DNA of 64,000 nt. It comes from Symbiodinium natans. Lineage: Eukaryota; Sar; Dinophyceae; Suessiales; Symbiodiniaceae. The DNA lies in assembly GCA_905221605.1 (NCBI GenBank), contig CAJNDS010002684.1, forward strand, positions 62,001-126,000, given 5' to 3'. Both the position numbers and the translations under genes were made by a program. Position 1 is the first letter of the stretch. The number at the start of each line of letters is the position of its first letter. The notes under the pieces are model-generated. The model was given only the letters and a program-made list of their open reading frames with translations. It searched no databases and was not told the origin of the DNA. Positions 24,845-34,745 of the stretch are shown here, piece after piece.

Positions 24845-27065
24845 CCAATAATTAAAACTGTTGAAGAACATGGACCTCTCTACACTGGCGGGTTAGGCAA
24901 GATATGTTTTCATCTTCACTTCACACGCTGCGAGTGTTGCTTTCGCGTCGCCGATTCCCGCCACTCGAGCATCTTTTTGGAACTGAGGCTTAAGCTGCAA
25001 GAGCAAATGACATCAAATGAGCCACTCCCTGGAAGCATCACCCGCTCCGATTGGAAGCATCGCCTCAAACCTGCAGAATCATGTGCCTACGACGCCAAGT
25101 GTGGCGTACAGCTTCGGCAGCCATTCTTGAACGGGGCTTAGACCTTGGATGCTGTAACCCAAGAAACTAAGAAAAAACAAAGCTATGTCGATCGTGTGCA
25201 ATATGGCGCAATGCGCCACTGGAAGCCTAACGGAGTACTAGCGTAGAAGTGCGTGTGCACATTCAATGGCAATCGCAGCGGATCCTATTTTAATTGACAC
25301 AGCAGACATGCAACTCCAGCTTCTCTGCACGCCAAAAACCCTTGCAAAAAAGTTGCGATTCATGCCCTCCACGGCAAATGCCCGACCAGGTGGAGCATGC
25401 ATATTTGTCCAAAAGCCTGGGATTCAAGCATTGCAAGTTACACATGGACACCACAATAGACGCACAGGTTAACTCATGCTGACCTCCGGAACCAAGCATC
25501 AAGCCTTCCAGGTCGCACAGACCAAGCCAGAAGAGTGCGTCGAATGAGAGGGCTTTCAAGTGTGTGAGCTTAGGGTCTGCCACTATCATCGCGTTTCCAG
25601 TATGCTAGTTTTTGGTACAGCAAACCTGGTCACTCTGCCAGGCAGATTGAAGGTCTGAATTGCACTCTCCTCGAAATTCAGAAGCCTCCCCCATCCTTCG
25701 CGATGTCGGGGCTGTGTCGGAGTCGGCTGGGCTGCACAGGAAATATGTGAGGTCGGTTGATCTCCCCTATAAATACCCCCTCCGTTGATATGCTTTGCGG
25801 GCGGCCGGAGTCCTCCAAGCTCCAGGGGACTTTATTCGCCCTTCAACATCCTTCAACCATCCTTCAACCGCTTCAACCTCCTTGCAGCCCTCGCTGCGGG
25901 CAGTTGCCACGGGAGGACCCCGCCGAGAGCCATCGGGAAGGGTCTGGTTGTAGGGCCGCCTGGAACGGAATTCAGGACACGGACTTGACTCTGCTCGGCC
26001 TCCACTGGCAACATCTGGCAACATCTGGCAACCTATTCCAATTCGAAGAAGCCCACTGCGGAACTAACATGGCACTGCTTGCCACCATCCTGGCGCTTTA
26101 ACTTTCTTCTCCAGACCTTCAATGTCGACTGTCATTGGCTGCCCAGCGGCTCGACAAGGCTCCACAGCAGATCCTCCGAGTTTTCCACCGGGTGAGGTAC
26201 CAGAACCTGCGTCGCAGTGCTAAACTCACGCGGCATTCGGGCTTTACTCCCCATATCGTCAATGAACCCCAACTGGAACCCCGGAATCCAGTTTCCCGTG
26301 CATCGAGCTCCTTGAAGTTGAGCTCTTCAAAGGCCTCCGCCGTATCTAAGGCCCAGACCTTGGCTCCAATGCTTTCCGATAAATGCTTGGGCAGCTTTGG
26401 GTACTTCTGGGCACTTTTGGGGTCTGCTTGGACTGAGCTCAGCCATGAAAGGGCAGCCATGCCTCAGCATGATTTCTCAGAGACCCCGGGCAGCATGAAA
26501 CTGCTATTGCTGAAGCTCCTCGGAAAGGATGACATATCGTTACTAATCTGCGTAGAGTGCGACACTTCTCAAAGCACCACATCCCAGGACGCACCATTCT
26601 GGGATACCAATTCATAACCCTAACGAGACTTGCAGATAGCAGTGTTGAAAATCTGTGGCGACTTGTGAGACAGCAAAGTTCGAAAAACTGCAAGCAACTC
26701 GGGGATAGCCAAGGTGTGCGCCTCCCACGGCTGATCTTCAACGACCTTTAGCCTGGGCTGCACAGCCGTTCTGGGCCCCATCATGGTCTCGGGATGTCAT
26801 AACATCTCAAATGGCCACGATTCACATCGATTCACCCTCCAGCCTGAATTATCTGACTTGTTTTTTGGGACTGTGGAGGTGGGGAGGTCAGTTCAGGCAT
26901 GTTCAGAGTCTGCAGTCTTGCACAGATTCTCGGCTGCATCCGGCGGCTGCACGTGGACTGTACACGTGCATGTGCCGCTCGAGTAACAAATGCGAACATG
27001 TGCTTGAGACCTGCGTTTTTGACGTCTGGATTTCGAAGGCGGGATGCACCCGAAACCAGGTGGCT
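24845..27065. other. Intergenic DNA, no gene recognised
   Basis: Short open frames occur on both strands without recognisable domains. A minus-strand stretch near 26270-26400 reads like a Glu/Leu-rich exon but cannot be assigned. CTTCAAC words repeat at 25838-25885. Further exons of the JmjC-like gene could lie here. Confidence 0.4.
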
Positions 27066-27112
27066 TCGTGCGTGCGTGCGTGCGTGCGTGCGTGGGTGGG
27101 TGTGTGTGTGTG

Positions 27113-27174
<62 letters not shown>

Positions 27175-27205
27175 CATATGTATATGTATATATATATATA
27201 TATAG
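27066..27205. repeat. Compound microsatellite CGTG / TG / TATATG
   Basis: (CGTG)n at 27066-27094 is followed by (TG)n and then about twelve TATATG units to about 27190, ending in (TA)n. Confidence 0.95.
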
Positions 27206-27229
27206 ATAGATAGATACATATATTGATAC

Positions 27230-27734
27230 ATCTATATATTGATATATTGATGTATTGATATATTGATATATTGATATATTGATATATTGATATATTGATA
27301 TATTGATATATTGATATATTGAGATATTGAGATATTGAGATATTGATATGTTGATATATTGATATGTTGATATATTGATATATTGATATATATGAGGATA
27401 TTTGATATATTGATATATTGATATATATATGATTATATATATTGATATTGGTATATTGATATTGATGATATATATATATTGATATATTGATATATTGATA
27501 TATTATATTGATATGATATTGGATATATTGATATATTGATATATATGATATATATTGATATATTGATATATTGATATATTGATATATTATGATATATTGA
27601 TATATTGAGATATATATATTGATTGATATTGATATATTGATATTGATATATTGATATATTGATATATATATTGATATATTGATATATTGATATATTGATC
27701 TATTGATATATTGATATATTGATATGTTGATATA
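27230..27734. repeat. TTGATATA minisatellite
   Basis: About 500 bp of the octamer TTGATATA with scattered variants (TTGAGATA, TTGATATG, TTGATATTGATA). Long open frames rich in Ile and Tyr across it are by-products of the repeat. Confidence 0.95.
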
Positions 27735-27767
27735 TTGCGTGTGCATTTTGTGTATACGTGTGTACAT

Positions 27768-27923
27768 ATATACACATATACATATATACATATATGCATA
27801 TATACATTTATACATGTCTACATGTATACATGTATATATATATATACATATATACATATATATATATACATATATACATATATACATATATACATATATA
27901 CATATATACATATATACATATAT
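27768..27923. repeat. ACATAT / TATACA microsatellite abutting the copy B LTR
   Basis: Hexameric ATACAT-type repeats run without interruption to the first base of the 5' LTR at 27924. Confidence 0.95.
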
Positions 27924-28220
27924 TGTGAGCAGGTCTAAGCACGCACGTTCCATGTGCAGAGCTGCCAGAACCAGTACTGTAGTTTTCCTTTGCATGTGTA
28001 GATTTGCAATTCGTATCAATGCCAATATTTTGGCTCAAGTACCGAGCTTGTGCCTTTGAGCACGGTAGAGTCGTACAGTAGCTCCTAGGTTGCTGTGCGG
28101 TCCGACCGGACGCACTCAGGCGTAGCTGCACAAGTGCTTGGACTCACGAAGTCGTAAAACAGCGTGACCGGGCTGTGATTGCATTGGCTTAGTGCAAGTC
28201 CAGTGCTGGTCGACTTCACA
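27924..28220 (+). repeat. 5' LTR of copy B (297 bp)
   Basis: It begins TGTGAGCAGG and ends CTTCACA, with TGTGA/TCACA termini. Its partner is 44871-45167. It carries a relic spliced leader at 28021-28039. Confidence 0.97.
28021..28039 (+). other. Relic dinoflagellate spliced leader inside 5' LTR
   Basis: The sequence ATTTTGGCTCAAG equals the last 13 bases of the dinoflagellate spliced leader and is preceded by GCCAAT, where the leader has GCC. In copy A the match is longer, with a single inserted base. The 3' LTR carries the same sequence at 44968-44986. Confidence 0.65.
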
Positions 28221-28222
28221 AT

Positions 28223-28240
28223 TGGGGGCTGTTCTGGGAA
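28223..28240 (+). other. Putative primer-binding site
   Basis: TGGGGGCTGTTCTGGG starts two bases after the LTR end. A TGG start next to the LTR fits a site complementary to a tRNA 3' CCA end. The tRNA was not identified. Confidence 0.35.
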
Positions 28241-28297
28241 ACGTACAGCTCTTGTGCCTACGGCCCGAGTGGGCAAGCATTGCTTTGCTTGTCTGTC

Positions 28298-28318
28298 GCG
28301 GTCCGTGACCTGGACGCG
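28298..28318 (+). other. Hairpin motif, leader copy
   Basis: First copy of the dispersed 21-nt hairpin with consensus GCGGNCCGTGWCCTGGNCGC plus a final G. Here the variable stem pair is T-A. The equivalent in copy A is 7960-7980 on the minus strand. Confidence 0.7.
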
Positions 28319-28326
28319 TGGACTGT

Positions 28327-28410
28327 GTGCCACGCTTGCGGCCTGTTAACCAAGGCGCGGCGCTTCGCGTGCCACGCCTGCGGCCTGCTAACCAAGGCGC
28401 GGCTTTTCGC
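28327..28410 (+). repeat. Two tandem 42-bp leader repeats
   Basis: Two units, 28327-28368 and 28369-28410, each begin GTGCCACGC and contain AACCAAGGCGCGG. They lie just before the Gag start at 28425 and are also present in copy A. Confidence 0.85.
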
Positions 28411-28424
28411 CTTGTGTTGCGGCA

Positions 28425-31406
28425 ATGTCCGCAGAGGTTGCAGGTCAGGCTGAGGGCGTCACCCTCCTCGAAGCTATCGAGGGTGGAGACGTTCCCTATC
28501 CCGAGCGGATGAGCTACGTCGCTTGGCTTAAGTGGCGTAGGGAGACTGGCAGCCGTCCATTGTCCAAGCGGGATGGGGTCAGCACTACGCCAGAGCAAGA
28601 GGCGGCTCTCTGGCGGAAAGTCATGAAGTTCCTCCATGACGCCGAAGAGGAGGACGAGGATGAAGAGGAAGAAGAAGAGGACTCCGAGCTAGTCCCTGAG
28701 GCCTCGGGCGCTGGAGGCGACAGTCCGCCGCGGGTGGACGTCAGCGCCGCGGCTAGGGAGCTGGCCATGGTCCCTACCGGTGCTGCCTATGTCCCTGCTA
28801 CGGCACCAGGGTCCCGCCCGGCGGGACCGTCCGGTCCGCCGTCGACAGCAGGTTCAGTGCCAGGCACCGCAGAGGGCTTGCAGGCGGAGCTGCGCGCGAT
28901 TTTCCGTCCAGACCAAGAACCGGTCGCGGACTACTTGACGCGCGTTTCGCGGATTGTCCTCGCGCTGAAAGCGCATGGAGTCACGGTGAGCTCCCGTGAC
29001 CTTGACGCCTTAAGCACCAAAGCCACCCTCCTTGCGGATGAGTTCTCCAAGATAGGCGGGGACTGGCATCCTACGAAGATGGTCCGTCGGCTGCGGACCA
29101 GGTTCTCGGTCGCGGCTTTGCGCGGTGGCGAGGACCCCGAAGACGCAGAGGAGATTCAGCGCGAAATCCAATGCATCGGGGAGCTTATCCTCGCGTTAGG
29201 GGGAAAAGAAAGCTCGAGCCAAGAGAAGGTTTGGAGCTCCCCGTCCGATGTGCCAGTTGAAGCCGTGGGGCCGCGTTCCCCAGGGCTCCCACAGCCTGCG
29301 ACTGCAAGTGGGTTGGGGGTAGGATTGGACCGTGGAGGTTTGCACACTGCTGAGGTTGCAGGTGGTCCTTCCGCGGCCCGTGTCCTGGGCGCGACGGACG
29401 GCGATTCCCCTTTGCGCGCGAAGCTTGCTGCGCTAGAGATGGAGATAGAAGCCCTGAAGCGAGGTTCAGACGGCGGAGGTTCGCAGACCGGGTCCCAACA
29501 CCCGGCGGGCGATCTCGCCGCCGCACTCGCCGCCCAAACTGAGGCGCTGAAAGAAGCGTTAGCGCAGAGGGGCGGGCAAAGCTCCATAACTACGGTCAAA
29601 ACTGACCTCACGTGGCCGACGCTGACCGACGACAAGTCGGACGCGCGAGACGTTGTCCTGTTCTACGAGGAGTTCGAGGACGTCTGCGCGCTGGCCAACA
29701 ACTGTCGCGGTATGAGTGCGCGCGAAAAGCTGTTAGCGCTACGCGGGCGCTGCCGCGGCTCGCGCATGAAGACGTACACGAACGCGTACCGCGCAGCGTG
29801 GAAATCGGGAGAGGTTCTCTCAGATCCACAGGCGGTGTATGACCGCATCAAGAACAAACACTTGATGTTCGGGGAATCGCGGGAGGAAAGAGAAGTCCGC
29901 GTGGATGGTGAGCACGCCTCTCTCGCTAAGGGTAAGCTCACAGGCCACCAATTCGAGCCTTTGTTTGAGGCCTCGATCGCGGACCTTGAGGCAGTAGGTC
30001 TCGGGAAGACCCCTCGAGAGTTGTATCTCTCATACCTCCGCAAGATGCCCCCTTATCTCCAAAAGGAGATCCGGAACGACAAAAGGTTGTGGCCTGGCGA
30101 CCCCAAGGATGGCGGGTTGCGAGGACCGCAGACTTGGGAGGAGAGCCACAAAGTCGTTCTGGAGTACGAGCAGAGAGAAGCAGCGCACAGGGCTGTTTCC
30201 CACTCTGTGTACACGGCCACCGGTTCGCAGAGCGCGGACCCGGCGGTCGCGCTGGCTGAGGCTCAGAAGGAGATTAAGAGTCTCAAGGCCGCTGCGAAGG
30301 CTGCTGCGAAAGGAGCAGCTGCCGCGGCCAAAGCTGGCGCGGACCAGACGTATGCTGCTACGTCGAAGGGAGCTGGCAAAGGAGCGGACAAGAAGATCTG
30401 CTTCCACTTTCGCGATCATGGGAATTGCCCGAAAGGGGATGCCTGCCCGTACAGCCACGACAAGGAGCTTCGCAGAAAAGCTCTCGCGGCCAAGAAGGGT
30501 GACCAAACCTTTGCCACTGCGAAAGGTAAAGGCAAAGGGAAGGGAGGTGGCAAAGCAAAAGCCAACGCAAAGCCTAAGGCTGCGGCCAAAGGCGCGGCAA
30601 AGCCACCAGGCACTGTTTGCCCCTTTTTCTCCAAGAATGGGTCGTGCAAGAAAGGAGCCAGCTGCGACATGGTCCACAACCTGACGACCTCAGGAGGGAC
30701 GCCGGCCTTGCCTGCCAACTGGGCCCCGCCCTCCGGTGCTTCCATGTCTAACCCCTTCGCCGCGTTCAGTGTCCAGATAGGCAGCTCAGGCGTCCAGGCA
30801 GGCGTCCTAGGAGCCGCAGGACACGCCGCGGTGCAGCAGCACGCGCTTCCGTTAAGCAAGGGCGGGCGGGACAAGTTCGCCACCTTGGACGATCTACCGA
30901 AGGACTGGTGGAACCTGGCGGACAACGAGCCAGGAGGCTACCAGTACAGAACGGTGGTCCAGGTCCTCGACCGCAAAGTCGAGTGCATGCTTGACGGTTG
31001 CGCCGGCGCAAACCACGTGACTGAGGAACTCGTGGTAGGCATGATGAACCGGGCTGCAGAGCTTGGGATCGGCACTGAGGATCCTGGCTTTCCGGTCGTG
31101 AGACTTGAGAAGTGGGTCCACCCCGAATATGTGCATGGAATCGCATCGGGGGCCCCAGTTCCTTTGAAAGGGGCAGCAGTCTTGCGCGTCACGCTGCTGG
31201 AAGGCAAGACGGCGGACGATTGTCGCCCCAACACCGAGATTTTTGCGCGGTGTAAAATCGCAGCCAGAGGCACGTCCGATTGGCACGGACTTATCCTTGG
31301 CGGCAGAGCGCTGGACTGCGCCGGAAGGATGGGCTTGGGATTCAGGCCGGGTCCCGACTTTCATGTCCTCGACACGCTGGGAATCAGGATGCCCAGATCA
31401 CAGTAG
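28425..31406 (+). CDS. Gag with two CCCH zinc fingers and aspartic protease, copy B
   Basis: The 993-codon frame starts at an ATG shared with copy A (MSAEVAGQAEGV). An acidic Glu/Asp run and a Pro/Ala-rich linker are followed by a Gag core (from about residue 393) and an Ala/Lys-rich stretch. Two CCCH zinc fingers are visible: C659, C668, C674, H678 and C732, C741, C747, H751. They stand where most retroelement Gags carry a CCHC knuckle, and presumably bind the genomic RNA. The protease follows; its likely catalytic Asp is D857 in LDGCAGA, with an ILGG stretch towards the end. The usual DTG/DSG triad is thus altered. The frame ends early because an 8-bp deletion near 31400, relative to copy A, brings in a stop; the protein once continued into the next segments. 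Confidence 0.9.
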   Translation: MSAEVAGQAEGVTLLEAIEGGDVPYPERMSYVAWLKWRRETGSRPLSKRDGVSTTPEQEAALWRKVMKFLHDAEEEDEDEEEEEEDSELVPEASGAGGDSPPRVDVSAAARELAMVPTGAAYVPATAPGSRPAGPSGPPSTAGSVPGTAEGLQAELRAIFRPDQEPVADYLTRVSRIVLALKAHGVTVSSRDLDALSTKATLLADEFSKIGGDWHPTKMVRRLRTRFSVAALRGGEDPEDAEEIQREIQCIGELILALGGKESSSQEKVWSSPSDVPVEAVGPRSPGLPQPATASGLGVGLDRGGLHTAEVAGGPSAARVLGATDGDSPLRAKLAALEMEIEALKRGSDGGGSQTGSQHPAGDLAAALAAQTEALKEALAQRGGQSSITTVKTDLTWPTLTDDKSDARDVVLFYEEFEDVCALANNCRGMSAREKLLALRGRCRGSRMKTYTNAYRAAWKSGEVLSDPQAVYDRIKNKHLMFGESREEREVRVDGEHASLAKGKLTGHQFEPLFEASIADLEAVGLGKTPRELYLSYLRKMPPYLQKEIRNDKRLWPGDPKDGGLRGPQTWEESHKVVLEYEQREAAHRAVSHSVYTATGSQSADPAVALAEAQKEIKSLKAAAKAAAKGAAAAAKAGADQTYAATSKGAGKGADKKICFHFRDHGNCPKGDACPYSHDKELRRKALAAKKGDQTFATAKGKGKGKGGGKAKANAKPKAAAKGAAKPPGTVCPFFSKNGSCKKGASCDMVHNLTTSGGTPALPANWAPPSGASMSNPFAAFSVQIGSSGVQAGVLGAAGHAAVQQHALPLSKGGRDKFATLDDLPKDWWNLADNEPGGYQYRTVVQVLDRKVECMLDGCAGANHVTEELVVGMMNRAAELGIGTEDPGFPVVRLEKWVHPEYVHGIASGAPVPLKGAAVLRVTLLEGKTADDCRPNTEIFARCKIAARGTSDWHGLILGGRALDCAGRMGLGFRPGPDFHVLDTLGIRMPRSQ
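29373..29393 (+). other. Hairpin motif within gag
   Basis: A copy of the 21-nt hairpin lies inside coding sequence; its variable stem pair is C-G. Copy A has it at 6895-6915 with a changed loop base. Confidence 0.5.
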
Positions 31407-31411
31407 GACTC

Positions 31412-31822
31412 GGAAGGACAGGGCCTATGCCTTTGAAGCGCGGTTGTCAATCCTGGACGACGCGTCATGCATCGAGCCTGGGGGCGGAAGTCGTGAGCTT
31501 CTCCGCTATGACGGGGAAGAGCCGCTCGAGCTCTCGCCAGGCGATGGGGTGCTGGTGCCAGTCGTGCGGGAGTCAGGAGTCTCCGCAGAGGGATCCCTGT
31601 CCGAGGTTGTGCTTCCGGTTGAGTGTGGGGTTGAGGCTGTGCCAGGTCTCTGGCCCACAGGAGAGGGTAAAGGGTTTGTTTTGCTTGCAGCCCAAGAGTG
31701 TGATCACTCTCTCCAGCCAGGCGAGGTTGTTGCGGAAGTGCGTTCCGGCCTCGTCAGCACTGCGGCTTGTGGTTGTGGCGCGATTGAGACGGTGTTCGAG
31801 TCAGAGCCGTCTCCGCAGGCTG
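31412..31822 (+). pseudogene. Post-protease linker segment of the polyprotein, copy B
   Basis: This segment, in a second frame, encodes the Glu/Gly/Val-rich linker (for example LSPGDGVLVPVV and LQPGEVVAEVRSG) that joins protease to the zinc ribbon in copy A. An 8-bp deletion near 31400 places it out of frame with Gag, and a 10-bp duplication near 31818 shifts the frame again. Its repeated PGD/PGE-V strands resemble the beta-strand linker often seen after retroelement proteases; it has no catalytic motif. Confidence 0.75.
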
Positions 31823-33873
31823 CCGCAGGCATGTGCGGATTGTGGGGTCGCCGTTGCTTCGGTTGACCATGACCCGTGCTTTGCTTGCGGGTCCGCGTCC
31901 AGGGCCGCGGCAAGAAGCTTCCAAGGTTGTTCCTCGTGTGCGCGGTCCTTTGGGCGGCTGCGTACCGGCGCCAGGATCGGTGTGCTATCGGTCCTTGCTG
32001 CGGTGACTGTTCTCGCTTCGGTGTGGGGCGGGAGCGGCCCGGTTGGGCGCCCTGTTGAGGAGCCTGGAGTGCTTACTTGCTTGGACCACCTTCCAAGCGT
32101 CGACAGCTGGTGGGAGGCGCCAGGTGGTTACGCGTCTGTGTGGGGTAGGCGCCCTGCGCAGAAGGACCTTGGGACCGTGGCGGTCGAGAAGGCGCCTTAC
32201 GAAACGTGCTTGCTTCAGCGCGCAGGTGAGGCGTGGCGTCTTTGGGACACGAGGGATTTGCGTGTGGCGGAAAGCGTTGCGTGCAGCGATGAGGTTCCCG
32301 TCACCGAACGCCTCGCGGTCTTTAGGACGCGCAAGGGGCCACGCTGGGCTGGCTGGCGTGAGGGATCGGCCACGGCTGAAAGAGGCGCAAGTGATGCTGT
32401 GCGCCCAGCAGACGCGGTCGACACGGCGCGCTGCCCGAGCTATCATATCGTGGAGAGCTGGGACATCGATAAGATGATCGAGGAGCCTCCAACGGACTAT
32501 TATTATGAGCAGCTCGCGGCAGATATGCGCGCCCGGCACCCTAAGGCGTGCCCGCACCTCCTCGACCACCTCGTTTCCTTAGAGGGTTTCCTAGATAAGT
32601 CAATCTTGTTTGGGTTCTCGTTTGGGATCAGTAAGGCCGAAGTTTGTGTCTCCAAAGGTAAGCTCCTAGGACACAACATTGGGCGGGACGGGAGTTCGCC
32701 TGACGAAGAGCGTTGTCAGGCGGTGATTGACTTTCCCCCGCTCTGGGAGAAGCTTCACATTCAGCAATTTTTGGGTTGCGCAAATTGGTTGCGCGGCTAC
32801 CTGCCTGTTGAGTATGGGCACGCAGCCAAGATTTTAGGGCAGTGGCAGAAGCCAGGCGCCGTCTTTCCTGAAGGCGGGCTGGGCTCAGCCGCCACCGAGG
32901 GTTGCAAAGCCTTTAAAGCGATTAAGCGCATGATGCAGAACCGCATCAATTTGGCTACCTTCGATGAGGCCTCTGCTGCGGATGGGTCGTGTCCCCTTGA
33001 GCAGATCGCGGATGCGTCGGGCATCGCGGTAGGGGGCAGCGTCGTGCAGATGACGCGTGACTTGAGTCAGCTCAAAGTGCTTATGACGCACTCAAAGAGC
33101 TTGACCCCCGCGCAGCAAAACTGGCCGCCCTTGATACAGGAGGCGTTTGCCCAGCTCGAGGTAAAGCGGGCGACACGCCGCATGTTTGGCTCTATTCGGA
33201 CTCTGTGTTGGACAGATCATGCCAACCTTACCCGAGCGCAAACGTCGGACATCGGAATGGATCCGAAACTCGTCCGGTGGGTTGCGGAAATCCTTATGGA
33301 TGGGTCCGAAATAAGGAGCCTTAGCGGTCGCTCAGCGACGCTGGGTGACAGTTTTAGCCGCAATCCCAAAGATCGGGATGCGCTCCTTGCGGCGAGGACG
33401 AAAGATCTCGAGGGCCTTTCGGGCCAACTCCGAGGTTTCGACCTGGACCAGTACCTCGGAGAGGGTACTGAGGGTGACGGACCCGTGCCCTGGGCGGTCG
33501 GCAACGACGCCGTCCCAGAGCCTGCGGGCCGTGTCCAGGCCGCGGCTGTGCCGATGTGCGTCGTCGCAGCCCTTCCGGTGCGCGTCATGGTTGTCTTTGA
33601 CTACGCGCGTTGGAAAGAGCAGGACGCAGAGCTGACTGAAATCAGGCGCGTTTTTCAAGCGAGCCTCCCTGGAGTTTCTGTGGCTGTCAGGGGTTGTTGG
33701 GGTCCGTTTGAGGATACCGACGGGCTTGCCTCGCATTTTGATTGCGGGGCCGGCAGGCTCGCAGGGACCAAGAAGATCAAGCGGATCAGGGTCGACTTGC
33801 TTACTTCGTGTGCCAAGGTTCTTAGGGAAGCTTCGGGGTTTCGTCCGCAGTTCCTCGTAGGACTAGGGCAAGC
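31823..33873 (+). CDS. Zinc ribbon, membrane segment, RT thumb half and RNase H, copy B
   Basis: In the third frame this segment carries a Cys-rich ribbon (CADCG...CFACG) and a hydrophobic segment (GARIGVLSVLAAVTVLASVW). The C-terminal half of a Ty3-type reverse transcriptase follows at about 32540-32850, showing HLLDHLVSLEGFL, SKAEVCVSKGKLLGHNIG and FLGCANWLRGYLP. RNase H comes next (about 32990-33370), with the acidic residues in ADAS, QEAF and TDH. In ordinary Ty3 elements the fingers and palm with YVDD come immediately before this thumb; here they are absent and are found instead at 38190-38800. A 1-bp deletion near 33871 ends the frame relative to copy A. Partner: the palm half downstream, needed for polymerase activity. 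Confidence 0.88.
33524..33544 (+). other. Hairpin motif after RNase H
   Basis: A copy of the 21-nt hairpin in coding sequence; the variable stem pair is G-C and the loop ends in CCA. Copy A carries it at 2746-2766. Confidence 0.5.
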
Positions 33874-34743
33874 GGGCTTGTCACAGCCGTCCTTAGGTGG
33901 CCTTTGGTTGTTGAGCTCACGCTCCAAGCAAGGAACCTGCAGCGCAAGGAAGCCAGGGCTGTAGGAGAGGCTTGGGCAGGCATCAAGGCTATCTGGGCGG
34001 TGCGACGCCTTTGGCGCACGCAGCAAGGCCACTTGGAAGTGGCCGAGGCTTGTCCGGAACTCAAGAAGGATTTTCCGGAGCCTCCCCTGCGAGGTTTTGG
34101 GATCGTAGGGAAGCAGGCATTGGGGGCGGAGGTTCTGCGGTCCTTGAGGCTGGACGCGGTTCGTTCCATTGATGATGCCAGCATTAGAGGGATGCTGGAC
34201 GAACCGTCACGACCCCTCTGGGACCATGAGGGTCTGTGCATCTGCGGCAAGCGGACCTACCTGTTTTCTCGCTGCCCCGCCTGCATCGAGAAAGAGGCAG
34301 TCGATATCTCGGTAGAGATAGCCGAGCGGGAGGAGCCCGAACCTCCGCTTGAGGGCGACCTTGAGGCCCATGAGGTGGGCCTAGAGGTCAACTCCGTCCT
34401 TGCAACTTTGGATAGGACAGGAGGTTTGGTTAGGGTTAGGTCCTCAACCATCCAGCAATGGGCGGTAGGGTTTAGGACTACGCCCAAAGATGCTCCAGTT
34501 CCCACTGCATATGGCATGCTGAGTGGGAAGATATGGAAGAAGAGCCATTCCATGAAGCTCAGCCTCGGCTCCCAGCACAAGGATCTTTCCAAGTGGGGCG
34601 ATGTGAAGCCTTACTGGACCACATGGGTGGTTAGAGAAGATGGTGCTGTGGTGGCGGGGCACAACTGCTCGCCCCTGAATGTGGTTCAGGGCGACATCGT
34701 CGTGCATTGGTCGTCAGTGGTGAACTGGCACGGCCACAGACAT
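33874..34743 (+). CDS. Polyprotein segment of unknown function with zinc ribbon, copy B
   Basis: This continues the polyprotein in another frame after a 1-bp deletion. It contains a second Cys-rich ribbon (CICGKRTYLFSRCPAC) about 120 residues in, an acidic Glu/Pro stretch, and a C-terminal domain with several Trp residues (KPYWTTWVV, VHWSSVVNWHGH). I do not recognise a named family. Copy A contains the same sequence in one frame with RNase H, so it belongs to pol and links RNase H to integrase. A 7-bp deletion near 34745 breaks the frame before integrase. Confidence 0.7.
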
Positions 34744-34745
34744 GT

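Noticed and set aside
26832-28025. Long minus-strand open frame rich in Ile/Tyr (about 397 codons)
   Set aside because: It is produced by the TTGATATA and ATACAT repeats, which lack stops in some frames; not a gene.
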